Made by a program: the position numbers and the translations under genes
NCBI GenBank assembly: GCA_021202275.1
Contig: JAJQDI010000026.1
Span: 196,169-260,168, forward strand
Direction: 5' to 3'
Origin: Bacteroides sp.
GTDB taxonomy: Bacteria; Bacteroidota; Bacteroidia; Bacteroidales; Bacteroidaceae
Length of the DNA stretch: 64,000 nucleotides
Part shown: piece after piece, positions 1-10,508 of the stretch
Numbering within the stretch: position 1 is the first letter of the stretch
Layout of the letters: each line of letters opens with the position of its first letter
The notes under the pieces: model-generated
Database searches by the model: none
What the model was told of the DNA's origin: nothing
What the model saw: only the letters and a program-made list of their open reading frames with translations

Positions 1-283
1 TATTTTTTGCTTTAGATTTAGTTATTGAATGTGAAATTCTGGTAGAAGGAATATTTCATTTCAAATGTTGCTGCAAAACTAAAAAGGTTTTCTATTATAT
101 CAAAATAAAAATCATATAATTTATCAACAACTATCAAGTTTTCCATTTTTATTAGTTAATTCGTTGATTATTAAAATATAATCTTTTTGTTTTCAGTGGT
201 AAAATTTTCTTTTCTGAAAATTAAAATATAAGATGGATTTGACAAAATAGTCATACTTTGTGTTATCTTTGCAAATAAAAACG

Positions 284-1024
284 ATGTTTGAATCCGTAAA
301 AGAACGTAGAACAGTACGGAAGTACCTTCAAAAAGATATTTCCGAAGACTTGTTAAATGATTTGCTTGAAACTTCCTGTCGTACGGCTACGGTGGGGAAT
401 ATGCAGGTATATAGTATTGTAGTAACCCGCGACGCTGGCATGAAAGAGAAACTGGCTCCTGCTCATTTCAACCAACCGATGGTGAAACAGGCATCTGTTG
501 TACTTACTTTCTGTACAGATTTCCACCGTTTCAGCCAGTGGTGCCGGGAAAGGAACGCGGAGCCGGGCTACGACAATCTCCTGTCTTTCCTGAATGCCGC
601 AACAGATGCTTTACTGGTGGCTCAGACGTTTTGTACATTGGCTGAAGAGGCCGGCTTAGGAACCTGTTACCTGGGAACTGCTATTTATAATCCTCAGCAG
701 ATCATTGATGTGCTGGGATTGCCCGAACTGGTATTTCCGGTGATCACTGTTACCCTGGGCTATCCGGATGAGCATCCGGCTCAGGTAGACCGGTTGCCTC
801 TGGAAGCTGTAGTGCATACCGAGCATTACCATTCTTTTTCTCCGGAAGATATAGACCGGTTGTATCATACGAAGGAATCTCTGCCGGAAAACAAACAATA
901 TGTGGCGGAAAATAAAAAAGAGACCCTGGCGCAGGTGTTTACGGATGTGCGTTATACAAAACGTGTGAATGAGGCATTGTCGGCCAATCTGCTGGAGATC
1001 CTGAAAAAGCAGAAATTTCTGTAA
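284..1024 (+). CDS. nitroreductase family protein
   Basis: ORF MFESVKERRTVRKYLQKDISEDLLNDLL..., nitroreductase-type N-terminus; TATCTTTG -7 box at 264-271; ATG at 284 preferred over the upstream alternative start at 260. Confidence 0.85.
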   Translation: MFESVKERRTVRKYLQKDISEDLLNDLLETSCRTATVGNMQVYSIVVTRDAGMKEKLAPAHFNQPMVKQASVVLTFCTDFHRFSQWCRERNAEPGYDNLLSFLNAATDALLVAQTFCTLAEEAGLGTCYLGTAIYNPQQIIDVLGLPELVFPVITVTLGYPDEHPAQVDRLPLEAVVHTEHYHSFSPEDIDRLYHTKESLPENKQYVAENKKETLAQVFTDVRYTKRVNEALSANLLEILKKQKFL

Positions 1025-1121
1025 GCAGGAGAAGTTATCGCTGAAAAAGAAAAAGGATGCCTTTTACGTAACTGAAGATAAACTTAAATGTATATACTCT
1101 GTTACGGAGTAGTGAAAAATA

Positions 1122-1166
1122 AAAAACCGGAAAAGCCATGGATACATTCCTGCTTTTCCGGTTTTT
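1122..1166. terminator. bidirectional intrinsic terminator between nitroreductase and dnaA
   Basis: AAAAACCGGAAAAGC / GCTTTTCCGGTTTTT inverted repeat. Confidence 0.85.
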
Positions 1167-1192
1167 CTTTCCTGAAATAAATCGGAAGTTGT

Positions 1193-2599
1193 TTATCTTT
1201 TCTTGAGTATACCCTCAATGTGTTCTATATCATTGCGGAAATTCTTATCTACATCGCATTGACCTTTTACAGTCTTGCATGCATGTAATACGGTCGCGTG
1301 GTCTTTGTTACCGATGAATTTCCCTATTTTGGACGTTGAGAAATCTGTATGGTTTTTGGCCAGGAACATAGCTACCTGACGCGCTTGTACCACCTCTCTT
1401 TTACGGGATTTGGTATGGATCGCCGCCGGTTCCAGATCAAAGTGTTTGCAGACTGTTTCCAGGATCTTATCGATGGTGATGGTCCTGTTCTCGCTGTGTA
1501 CTACTTTGCGTACGATCCGTTGTGCCAGATCCAGGTCTATGTCCTTGTTGTAGATCGTGGAGTGTGCCATGATCGAGATCACAATACCTTCCAGATCGCG
1601 TACACTTTCATTTACATTCTGCGCAATGTATTCGATCACTTCCGGCGGAAAGTCCAATCCATCGCGGTTGATCTTGTTCTTCAGGATGTTTTTCCGGAGT
1701 TCTACCGTAGGTTTTTCCAGTTCGGCTACCATTCCCCATTTGAAACGGGTCAGTAGTCTCTCCTCCATTCCCTGCAACAATACCGGCGGCCGGTCAGAGG
1801 TCAGGATCAGTTGCCTTCCGTTCTGGTGAAGGTGGTTGAATATATGAAAGAAGGTATTCTGTGTCTTGGTAACACCCGCGAACTCCTGTATATCATCAAT
1901 GATCAATACATCAATTGTCTGATAGAAATTGATGAAATCGTTGGTGGTATTGTTACGTACCGAATCGGTATACTGTACCTGAAAAAGGTGTGCGGATACA
2001 TACAGTACTCTTTTCTCCGGAAAACGCTCTTTGATCCGTGTGCCGATGGCGTTTGCCAGATGGGTTTTCCCCACTCCCGAAGATCCGTGCAGGAACAGTG
2101 GATTGAATACGGTCTTGGCCGGATTCTGTGCCACGGCTTCTGCCACACTGCGTGAAAGCTTGTTGCTGTATCCTTCAATGAAGTTCTCAAAATTATAGTC
2201 CGGATTCAGGTGTGAATCCAGGTCCTGTACAGCCGGAGCCTGTAAGAGATAAGGAGCTTTGTTGCCTCTGGGAACTATCGGTTTAGGAGAAACGGCAGTA
2301 GAGCGGTTGGTCGCTTCCAGGTTTACTGTCGTACTGGAACTTTTATCCACCATGACGTTATACATCAACCGGGTGCCTTCTCCCATCACCTTATATAAGG
2401 TATGGCGCAGCAGATCCACAAACTTGTCTTCTAAGAATTCATAGAAGAACTGGCTGGGGACCTGTACGATCAAAGTTTTGTCCTTAAAATTCAACGGAAC
2501 AATAGGGACGAACCAGGTTTTGTATGTCGATTCGGGAACATTATCTCTAATGATTTCAAGACAGCGGTTCCATAACCTGACATGATCAGATTCAGTCAT
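1193..2599 (-). CDS. dnaA: chromosomal replication initiator protein DnaA
   Basis: [18 protein letters not shown] Walker A, LIIDDIQ Walker B, C-terminal DNA-binding [12 protein letters not shown]. Confidence 0.98.
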   Translation of the reverse strand: MTESDHVRLWNRCLEIIRDNVPESTYKTWFVPIVPLNFKDKTLIVQVPSQFFYEFLEDKFVDLLRHTLYKVMGEGTRLMYNVMVDKSSSTTVNLEATNRSTAVSPKPIVPRGNKAPYLLQAPAVQDLDSHLNPDYNFENFIEGYSNKLSRSVAEAVAQNPAKTVFNPLFLHGSSGVGKTHLANAIGTRIKERFPEKRVLYVSAHLFQVQYTDSVRNNTTNDFINFYQTIDVLIIDDIQEFAGVTKTQNTFFHIFNHLHQNGRQLILTSDRPPVLLQGMEERLLTRFKWGMVAELEKPTVELRKNILKNKINRDGLDFPPEVIEYIAQNVNESVRDLEGIVISIMAHSTIYNKDIDLDLAQRIVRKVVHSENRTITIDKILETVCKHFDLEPAAIHTKSRKREVVQARQVAMFLAKNHTDFSTSKIGKFIGNKDHATVLHACKTVKGQCDVDKNFRNDIEHIEGILKKR

Positions 2600-2941
2600 A
2601 TGGGCTAAAAAACATTATAAATTAAATAAAACTTCTACCAATGCAAAATTGAGAATGAAATTTTAAAAAAACAAATGAACAATTCCTTGGATATTATTCA
2701 GGAAAAATAAGTGTTTTAGTTTCAGAGACTTATCTGAACTTGTGTTTTTTCGTTGATTTTGCTGTTTGAACAATTTTCTTTTGTCTTGTCTATCAATCTC
2801 TTAAAATCGGGTGAGCCCTGATTTTTCTTTTTTATTTGTTTCGTTTATAACTTTTATTTTCACTTAGCGGAAGGTACCCAGAGGTTTTTTTAATTCTCTC
2901 TGTTATTTGGATAAAATCTAAATTACCAGGCTTAACGATTT

Positions 2942-3832
2942 TTATTTTCTTCCGAATAAGGAGAAATGAACGTATCGTTTCGGGTTGGTCTGCAGGTCTT
3001 CCAGTAAGCTGGCCGCGTTGGCTGTAGTCGCATTCAGGTTGTTATAAAAATCCGGATCGTTCAATAGCAATCCGATTGTATTGTCTTTTCTGTTCAATTT
3101 ATCCGTGAGCAATTTGACATTGGTCAGTGTCTGTTCTACCTGTTCGAAAGTGGATTGATAGTCCAGATCTTTCAACTGATCGCTCACCGCTATGAAATTG
3201 TCTCCGATGCGGTTCAGTTTTCCTGTCAGCTCGGGGATATCTCTGTTCATAAGGATACGGAGTTGGTTGCTGGTTGCTGCCAGGTTGGCTGTGGTGGTTT
3301 CCATTGAACGAAAGGTGGCCGGAATAGCCGGATCAGTAAGGATCTGGTTCAAAGACCCAAGTATGGAATCCAGCTTGGGCAGCATACTATCCAGTTGTGG
3401 CATAAGCGTAGCCACCGTTTCCATAATACCGAACGACAGGTTGCCGGGTAAAGTGTCTCCGACCTGATAAAAATCGTATGTATTGCTTCTCTCTAACAGC
3501 AGATTCATACGTACTCCTCCCAATATCTCTGCTTCCAGTTGGGCCTGACTGCCTTTGGGTATCTTTATTTCCGTATCCAGTTCTATTTCTACTGTGATGT
3601 TGCCGGGTTTGGTATAGTCGTAGTGCATATCGCGCACAATACCTACACGGAATCCGTCGCTGAATACCGGACTGGATTTGGTGAGGCCGTTGATGTTGCT
3701 GAAATGTACATAATAATAGGTAGAAGGTTTGAACAGGTGTATTCCTTTCAACCAGTTGATACCATATACCAACAGACACAATGCAAGAATGCCTGTGAGT
3801 CCGATCTTAACTTCTTTGGTAAAATATTTCAT
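2942..3832 (-). CDS. MlaD/MCE family protein (lipid-transport substrate-binding subunit)
   Basis: N-terminal TM, VHFSNINGLTKSSPVFSDGFRVGIV MCE-type domain; immediately downstream of the amidase gene. Confidence 0.88.
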   Translation of the reverse strand: MKYFTKEVKIGLTGILALCLLVYGINWLKGIHLFKPSTYYYVHFSNINGLTKSSPVFSDGFRVGIVRDMHYDYTKPGNITVEIELDTEIKIPKGSQAQLEAEILGGVRMNLLLERSNTYDFYQVGDTLPGNLSFGIMETVATLMPQLDSMLPKLDSILGSLNQILTDPAIPATFRSMETTTANLAATSNQLRILMNRDIPELTGKLNRIGDNFIAVSDQLKDLDYQSTFEQVEQTLTNVKLLTDKLNRKDNTIGLLLNDPDFYNNLNATTANAASLLEDLQTNPKRYVHFSLFGRK

Positions 3833-3850
3833 GATTCTATTTTTTGCAGA

Positions 3851-5026
3851 CTATTTTTTATTTTGTTTTTTGAAGATCTCAATAGCTTCTTTTACATCCA
3901 TTTTGGTATCTCCCCGGAATGCGATCACGAACGCGTCTTTGAATTGCGCGGAAATGGATCGACGGGTTTGTTGTATCTGGTTGTAATCGGTCGAAGCTCC
4001 GTAGGTGTATTTGTAGGTACTTCCTTCTTTATAGTGATCTATACCTTTCAGACCTTTGAAACTTTTATCGTTTGCCGGTAGCAGGCGATTGGCACTAAGT
4101 ATCTGTACCTTGAATACAATCTCTTCATCGGAGTGGGAAGAGATATTCTGTGAAGTAGTGGCTGCCGTTTGTGGAGGGGCGGCAGATACCGGTTCTGATG
4201 CGGCAGGTGGTATGACGATCTGACTCACTCCTGTCAGACGCAACTCCTGTTCTTTTTTGTATTGCAGAAATCCGCGATAGATACCATTTGCCAGGTTGTT
4301 CATTCCTTGTTCACTGTTCAGATACCGCTCTTCTTCCGGGGTAGAGATGAAACCCAGTTCGATCAGGATGCTTGGCATGGCACTGGCTTTGAGTACAAGG
4401 AATCCAGCCTGATGCACACCCCGGTCGACCCGTTTGCAGGTTGTCTTGAATTCTTTCTGCATCAACGAGGCCAGATGCACGCTTTGTTCCATGTACTTGT
4501 CCTGCATAAATTCAAAAATGATGTAGGATTCCGCGGAATTCGGATTGAAACCGGCATAGCGCGTCTGGTAATCACTTTCATACAGGATCACCGAATTTTC
4601 TCGTTTGGCAACCTCCAGGTTCGCGTCTGACCGGGCCAATCCTAACGTCCACGTAGAGACCCCTTTGACTGTTTTAGAGCCGGATGCCGCGTCTGTATGT
4701 ATAGATATGAACAGATCGGCTTTGGCATTGTTTGCGATCTGTGCCCTTCGGTCCAATGCCACAAATACATCTGTACTCCGGGTATAGATCACTTTTACGT
4801 CTTTGCAGTTCTTTTGGATCAGATCACCGACTTTCAGTGCCACTTTCAGATTGATGTCTTTTTCTTTGGATATTTTTCCTACTGCTCCCGGGTCACGCCC
4901 TCCGTGTCCGGGATCAATAACGACTACAAAGTCCTTTGCCCATAGGCTGCTACCACTTAACAGGAAGGCCCATAGGCTGATATAGAGTAGTCTGATAAAA
5001 AGAAAATGTTTACTCAATCTCATCAT
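3851..5026 (-). CDS. N-acetylmuramoyl-L-alanine amidase
   Basis: VVIDPGHGGRDPGAVG ... ISIHTDAA ... ILIELGFISTPEEE, Amidase_3 signatures. Confidence 0.95.
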   Translation of the reverse strand: MMRLSKHFLFIRLLYISLWAFLLSGSSLWAKDFVVVIDPGHGGRDPGAVGKISKEKDINLKVALKVGDLIQKNCKDVKVIYTRSTDVFVALDRRAQIANNAKADLFISIHTDAASGSKTVKGVSTWTLGLARSDANLEVAKRENSVILYESDYQTRYAGFNPNSAESYIIFEFMQDKYMEQSVHLASLMQKEFKTTCKRVDRGVHQAGFLVLKASAMPSILIELGFISTPEEERYLNSEQGMNNLANGIYRGFLQYKKEQELRLTGVSQIVIPPAASEPVSAAPPQTAATTSQNISSHSDEEIVFKVQILSANRLLPANDKSFKGLKGIDHYKEGSTYKYTYGASTDYNQIQQTRRSISAQFKDAFVIAFRGDTKMDVKEAIEIFKKQNKK

Positions 5027-5140
5027 TTTGTGTGCAAATTTAGCAGATTTTTACAGAAAACTCTACAATTCAAGTTAAGTTTTGTGTTTTTTAGGTTCTT
5101 CGTGGTGCTCCTTGCCTCTAGAAGGAAGAAGATATATACG

Positions 5141-5174
5141 GATTTACGATGTGGGGATTTACGATGTACGATTG
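5141..5174. repeat. heptad-type AAATCGT-like repeat (reverse orientation)
   Basis: GATTTACGATGTGGGGATTTACGATGTACGATTG; reverse complement contains CAATCGT/ACATCGT/AAATC units. Confidence 0.55.
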
Positions 5175-5216
5175 GAGTTACATACTGTTAATATATATCA
5201 GATTCTTTGTATTCCT

Positions 5217-5353
5217 GAACCAACGGTCGACAAAGTCAATCGAAGATCGGCGTAGTCAACCAGGCGGTCGGTAAAATCCGTCGAAAATCAGCATGGCTGA
5301 CATCACGATGTACAAAGTCGATCAAAGATGGATAGGATCAGAAAGACTTATGG
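5217..5353. repeat. degenerate tandem repeat, 41-nt period, three units
   Basis: Units begin at 5231 (CAAAGTCAATCGAAGATCGG), 5272 (TAAAATCCGTCGAAAATCAG) and 5313 (CAAAGTCGATCAAAGATGG), exactly 41 nt apart. Confidence 0.75.
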
Positions 5354-5414
5354 ATAAATGAGTCGTGAAACGGAGGATCAGGACGAACCGAAAAATCAGA
5401 CAGGTTCTCGTAAA

Positions 5415-5456
5415 ACCTCCTTTGTCTGTATGCTGAATGTTACAGGCAAAGGAGGT
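5415..5456 (-). terminator. hairpin terminator of the TonB receptor gene
   Basis: ACCTCCTTTGTCTGTA / TACAGGCAAAGGAGGT, 10-nt loop, TTTT follows on the minus strand. Confidence 0.75.
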
Positions 5457-5477
5457 ATGTATCTATCTGCCGGGCGA

Positions 5478-7523
5478 TCAGAAAGAGAAGGTATAATTTA
5501 CTCCTGCGCGGAACCAGAATCCTGCCTGAGGTATATCACCGAAATCGTAGTACGAACGGTTGAGAAGATTGTTCGCTTCCGCAAAGATCTTTATTTTTTC
5601 TGTATCCCAGTGCACCTTCAGATCTACCAGTGCGTAAGAAGGGTAGGGGGTGAGTGTTCCCGAAGAGTTCCCGTTCTCTTCATACTTGTCGTATCCTCCC
5701 ATGCGGTTTTGCCAGCGCAAACTCCAGCTTCCACTCAGTTGTCTCCATACCCGGTGATTGAGCCTGGCAATAAATTTATGTTTCAGATACTGGAACGCGT
5801 AGTTGGAGCGATAGAATTCTACATCATCGTGGCGTTTCTGGTGGATGTATCCATAACTTATCTGTAAATTATCGAATAGGAAATTTTCCCGGAATATCTG
5901 CCGGAATCTTATTTCCGTATTCAGTTCTGCTCCCATATTATCTAATTTGAAATTTCTGGAGTGGAATTTATCGTCAGGTTTATACTGGACCCAGTCGATC
6001 ATATTCTTTCCACGGTGATAGAAGAGACTCACATCCGTACGGAAAAAGTGTGTGCGATAGGTACTACCTAAAGTAACAGCCTGTGTCTCTTCCGGCCTGA
6101 GCCCGACATTTCCTTGTAAAGTCTCACTCTGGTAATACAGGTCGGTGAAAGTCGGCATACGTAGCGCCTTATTCCAGGAAGCATATAACTTCCATTGGTC
6201 TTTGGGCCTGAATGACACGTCCACTCCCGGATAATAACGGTATCCGTTTCCCAGGGCTGTATTCATGTTTGCCAGTATCCCCAGTGAAAGGGTCCACTTT
6301 TCCAGCAGAAGATTATGTTCTACGTAGTAACTGATGTTGGTGCGATTGTCCCTTTTGTCGAAATAGCGATCTTTTCCGGCCACTTTTACATAGTGTTCTT
6401 CTTCTAAAGGTTTGCCCAGGTTGGTACTCAGTATACCTTCGTTGCGTATCTCGGTACCGAAAGCGGTTTTTCCTAAGATAGAAGTAAAGTAGGCATTCAG
6501 ATTGGCTCCGAAAACATCATTCCTATGAAAATTCTCGCCAAAGTTGTCTGCCCTTATCAGTTGGTAATGATCCTGCGAACGTTGCCAGTAGATGGTCGGG
6601 GTCAGATGAAGCCACCCTTTGCTCTCTGCCCGTACGGAGATCAGGTAGCGCCTGAGTTCTTCATATTGGTTGTTGTACTTAGGTGTATAGAAAGTATTGG
6701 CACCGAATTTCTGGTCGCTGAAGCCGAATTGCCAGTGAATGTCTGCCTGAGGAGAGGTATATGTCCCCTGGTAATAGGCTCTTCCGATGCTGAAATCACT
6801 GTTCTTCGTTGCTCCGTCGCTGCGGTTGTAACTTCCGGAAGCCTGCTGAGCGAAAGAATGTGTCACGTAGTTGACTCTTCCTCCTCCTCCGAGCAAACCA
6901 TATCCGCCTGTTGTCAGATGTATACTGCCCTGATTTTCTGTATCCCTTCGGGTAATGATGTTGATGGCACCGGTGAAGGCAGAAGTCCCGAATACCCTGG
7001 CCGCGGGACCTTCGATGATTTCAATGCGTTCGATGTCGTTGAGAGAGACGGGGAGGTCGGCCGTATGGTGGCCAGTCTGAGGATTGGTGATGTTTACCCC
7101 GTTGAGCAGGAGAGTGACCTGGTCGAAAGTACCTCCGCGGACGGAGATGTCTGTTTGTACTCCAAATTCGCCACGTTGCCGGACGTCGACCCCGACGGCG
7201 TATTTGAGAAGATCGTTGATACTTTGTACCGCCGCCGCCTGAATATCCGCGCGCGAAAGTACAGTCACCATTTTTGCCGACTCCAGTTCGGTCAGCGGGA
7301 CACGGGTGCCGGTCACTTCAATCTCTTCGAGTTCGTAGTTCTTTAGTTGAACAGGGGTCTCGTTTTGTGCGGAGACAGATTCCATGTTCACGAAGGTCAG
7401 CGTAGAGAACGCCAATACTCCGATCTGGAATTCCTTTTTCAAACTGCAGAACACAGCGTAACCCTTGCGATTGAACTGTTTCCAGCGAAACGCGCCCTGT
7501 GTGGTACACTTGTTTTCTTTCAT
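5478..7523 (-). CDS. TonB-dependent outer-membrane receptor
   Basis: ELEEIEVTGTRVPLTELESAKMVTVLSRADIQ plug domain, long beta-barrel ending in ...RAGVNYTFSF. Confidence 0.92.
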   Translation of the reverse strand: MKENKCTTQGAFRWKQFNRKGYAVFCSLKKEFQIGVLAFSTLTFVNMESVSAQNETPVQLKNYELEEIEVTGTRVPLTELESAKMVTVLSRADIQAAAVQSINDLLKYAVGVDVRQRGEFGVQTDISVRGGTFDQVTLLLNGVNITNPQTGHHTADLPVSLNDIERIEIIEGPAARVFGTSAFTGAINIITRRDTENQGSIHLTTGGYGLLGGGGRVNYVTHSFAQQASGSYNRSDGATKNSDFSIGRAYYQGTYTSPQADIHWQFGFSDQKFGANTFYTPKYNNQYEELRRYLISVRAESKGWLHLTPTIYWQRSQDHYQLIRADNFGENFHRNDVFGANLNAYFTSILGKTAFGTEIRNEGILSTNLGKPLEEEHYVKVAGKDRYFDKRDNRTNISYYVEHNLLLEKWTLSLGILANMNTALGNGYRYYPGVDVSFRPKDQWKLYASWNKALRMPTFTDLYYQSETLQGNVGLRPEETQAVTLGSTYRTHFFRTDVSLFYHRGKNMIDWVQYKPDDKFHSRNFKLDNMGAELNTEIRFRQIFRENFLFDNLQISYGYIHQKRHDDVEFYRSNYAFQYLKHKFIARLNHRVWRQLSGSWSLRWQNRMGGYDKYEENGNSSGTLTPYPSYALVDLKVHWDTEKIKIFAEANNLLNRSYYDFGDIPQAGFWFRAGVNYTFSF

Positions 7524-7616
7524 GTTTAAAATAAAGTTTTTAATAAAAAAATACGCGCCAAAGGTAACATTATTCCACTATTCGGCGTTACTTTGCAAAA
7601 AATAAATGACTGCTTC

Positions 7617-8516
7617 ATGTTGAGATTCCTGAAAAACTGGGCATTACCTGTAGCTATGCTCGTAGGGGCCATAGGCTATCCTGTACTTATTCATCTCTCC
7701 TTTCTGACTCCTTACCTGCTTTTTGTGATGCTCTTTGTGACGTTTTGTAAGATGTCTTTTTCGGAACTGAAACCCAAACCGTTGCATGGCTGGCTTTTAT
7801 TCATTCAGGTAGCAGGCGCGATAGGTGGATATTTCCTGCTTTACCGGATGAACAAGATCGTGGCCGAAGCAGTCATGGTCTGTATCCTGTGTCCTACGGC
7901 CACTGCCGCCGCAGTGATCACCTCTAAGTTGGGAGGCAACGCGGCTACTCTCACTACGTATACTTTATTGAGCAATATCATGGCTGCTCTGATCGTACCT
8001 GTACTTTTTCCGCTGGTCGAATATCATCCGGACATGGACTTCTGGAAGTCTTTCGGATTGATCCTGAGTAGGGTATTCCCTTTACTTATCCTGCCGTTTC
8101 TGGTTGCGTTTGCTCTGAAAGCATTGATGCCCCGGTTGCATCAGCGCATTGCCGATCTGCAGGATGTGGCTTTTTATCTCTGGGCATTTTCGCTGTCTAT
8201 CGTTACCGCGCAGACGTTGTCTCCTTTATTGAATGATCCTACAGATGGAAAAATAAAGTTAGTGATTGCTCTGGCCGCGTTGGTATGTTGTGTGGTACAG
8301 TTCTTTATCGGGAAAAATCTTGGTGAGGTCTGGGGCGAACGCATCAGTGGCGGGCAGGCATTGGGACAGAAAAATACGATCCTTGCGATCTGGATGGCAC
8401 ACGCTTACCTCCAACCCTTGTCTGCGGTGGGGCCGGGGGCCTATGTGTTGTGGCAGAACATGATCAACTCCTGGCAGTTGTGGAAAAAGCGCAGACGTGA
8501 GTCGCCGAAAAAATGA
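7617..8516 (+). CDS. bile acid:sodium symporter (BASS/SBF) family transporter
   Basis: Multi-TM protein, CPTATAAAVITSKLGGNAATLTTYTLLSNI; ATG 7617 used because the ORF-track start (TTG 7593) lies inside the TTACTTTG promoter box. Confidence 0.75.
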   Translation: MLRFLKNWALPVAMLVGAIGYPVLIHLSFLTPYLLFVMLFVTFCKMSFSELKPKPLHGWLLFIQVAGAIGGYFLLYRMNKIVAEAVMVCILCPTATAAAVITSKLGGNAATLTTYTLLSNIMAALIVPVLFPLVEYHPDMDFWKSFGLILSRVFPLLILPFLVAFALKALMPRLHQRIADLQDVAFYLWAFSLSIVTAQTLSPLLNDPTDGKIKLVIALAALVCCVVQFFIGKNLGEVWGERISGGQALGQKNTILAIWMAHAYLQPLSAVGPGAYVLWQNMINSWQLWKKRRRESPKK

Positions 8517-8536
8517 TTTTTCCGGAGTTGGTCCGT

Positions 8537-9703
8537 TCAGCGATAGAGAAGATAGACAGCACGCATTTTCTTATACTCATTCAATTCTTCCTCCCACCCT
8601 GCGGCGATTTCTGTTTCCGTTTTGCCGGCCAGTATCTCTTTGCGTACCTGATCGGTTCCCATCAGCAAGTCGAACCATTGGGCACGGGAAAAGAAATGGG
8701 CTCCCTGGCCCGAACGCTGATAAAAATCCAGGAAATAGCGCAAGGTGAATCCCGTATGTAGTTCTTCTTCTCTCAGGTCGGTACCGTAACATAGCTGGTC
8801 TTTGTGCATGGGGTTTTTGTCGAATCCCGGTAGTGAACGCGGGGTGAAACGGAACTCTCCGTATTTTTTGTCCGGTGCTCCCACTACCTGAAAAGGGAAG
8901 GTAGTACCTCTTCCTACACTGACGCGCGTGGCTTCGAACAGACACAGCGAAGGATACAAACGGATGGATTGATCGTTGGGCAGGTTGGGAGAGGGCTTTA
9001 CCGGCAGCGAATAGGGTTGTCCGTGTACCCAACCCTGCACGGGGATCACTGTGAGGTCGCATCCGTCTTTCGTTGGGCTGATCCATCGCTCTCCGTTGAA
9101 CATCCGGGCCAGTTCGCCCACTGTACATCCATGCAATACAGGTAGGGGTACAATCCCTACAAAACTTTTGTAAGCAGGTTTCAGTACAGGGCCTTGCACA
9201 TAATCACAAGGGTTGGGACGATCGAGAACGATCATCTGTTTCCCGTGTTCCGCACAAACTTCCATCACATAATACATGGTGCTTATGTAGGTGTAGAAAC
9301 GTGCTCCTACATCCTGGATATCGAAGACCATCACATCTATGGTCTCCATCTGCCGGGCGGTTGGTTTTTTGTTGTCCCCATACAGAGAAATGATCGGGAT
9401 CCCTGTCCGCGTATCTTTTCCGTTCCGAATGATCTCTCCGGCATCGGCATCTCCCCGGAACCCATGTTCCGGAGCAAACACTGCTTTTACCTCTATCCCT
9501 GACAAGAGAAGTGTATCTAACAGGTGAGTGTGTTCTTTTCCGACAATGGAGGTATGATTAACAACCAGGCCAATGCGCTTCCCTTCCAACAGGGGAAGAT
9601 ATTCCGAGGTACGTTCCGCGCCTGTGACTACTTGTTGGGCAGAGAGAGGCAAAGCGGTGAGATAGGCTGAAAAGAAAAGCCAGAGTAGAAGAAGATGTTT
9701 CAT
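8537..9703 (-). CDS. DUF1343 / NamZ-like exo-beta-N-acetylmuramidase
   Basis: GLVVNHTSIVGKEHTHLLDTLL, FAPEHGFRGDADAGE, VFDIQDVGARFYTYISTMYYVME. Confidence 0.88.
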   Translation of the reverse strand: MKHLLLLWLFFSAYLTALPLSAQQVVTGAERTSEYLPLLEGKRIGLVVNHTSIVGKEHTHLLDTLLLSGIEVKAVFAPEHGFRGDADAGEIIRNGKDTRTGIPIISLYGDNKKPTARQMETIDVMVFDIQDVGARFYTYISTMYYVMEVCAEHGKQMIVLDRPNPCDYVQGPVLKPAYKSFVGIVPLPVLHGCTVGELARMFNGERWISPTKDGCDLTVIPVQGWVHGQPYSLPVKPSPNLPNDQSIRLYPSLCLFEATRVSVGRGTTFPFQVVGAPDKKYGEFRFTPRSLPGFDKNPMHKDQLCYGTDLREEELHTGFTLRYFLDFYQRSGQGAHFFSRAQWFDLLMGTDQVRKEILAGKTETEIAAGWEEELNEYKKMRAVYLLYR

Positions 9704-9880
9704 AGATAAAAGTTGAAAATCTGTAGACAGAGGTTTGATTCACTGTATATTTTTTGTAATATTGCACGGATATAGCATAAACCGAATGCAGAGCGAAGAT
9801 TACTTCACTTAATACTAAGGTGTATCCTATATGTTGCAAAAGTACGGAATTCAGACCAGTAATACAACTTTCTTTTTCGC

Positions 9881-10420
9881 ATGGATACCAGTGTATGGAT
9901 AGATCATTTCTATAAAGAGCAGACTCCTTTTCTCCGCTCTGTATTGATAAGCCATAGCCGTTCGGTGGCAGACAAAGCCTTGTGGATCGCCGGGAAACAT
10001 CCGGAGCTTGAGCTGGATCTGAACTTCCTGGAAGAAGCGGCCATGTTGCATGATATTGGCATTTTCCGTACCCATGCTCCCGACTTACAATGTTATGGAG
10101 AGCTGCCCTATATCTGTCACGGTTATCTGGGTGCCGATCTGTTGCGGGAAGTGGGACTGCCGCGGCATGCGTGGGTCTGTGAGCGACACACCGGAGCAGG
10201 TATTGCATTGACAGAGATCATAGACCGTAAATTGCCTTTGCCTCTCCGGGATATGCTTCCCGTCAGTATGGAAGAACAGGTGATCTGTTTCGCGGATAAG
10301 TTTTTTTCCAAAACCCGTCCGGAAGAAGAGAAAAGTGTAGAGGCTGCCCGTAGGAGTGTAGCTAAGCACGGGGAAGAAGGAGCAAGACGTTTTGATAAGT
10401 GGTGCGAATGTTTTTTGTAG
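9881..10420 (+). CDS. HD domain-containing protein
   Basis: SHSRSVADKAL ... LEEAAMLHDIGIF ... HGYLGADLLREVGL HD-family motifs. Confidence 0.88.
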   Translation: MDTSVWIDHFYKEQTPFLRSVLISHSRSVADKALWIAGKHPELELDLNFLEEAAMLHDIGIFRTHAPDLQCYGELPYICHGYLGADLLREVGLPRHAWVCERHTGAGIALTEIIDRKLPLPLRDMLPVSMEEQVICFADKFFSKTRPEEEKSVEAARRSVAKHGEEGARRFDKWCECFL

Positions 10421-10508
10421 CCTCTAAAAATAATTAAAATAGCTCGTTCGTTCCACTATTTTAGGAAGAATGTGTACTTTTGTGCCTCCAAGCGTAAACA
10501 AATAGTTG

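Noticed and set aside
5217-5353. CRISPR array
   Set aside because: Units are contiguous and degenerate with no conserved-repeat/variable-spacer alternation, and no cas genes are present.
5358-5867. 169-aa plus-strand ORF
   Set aside because: Overlaps the terminator and antisense of the TonB receptor; no domain support.
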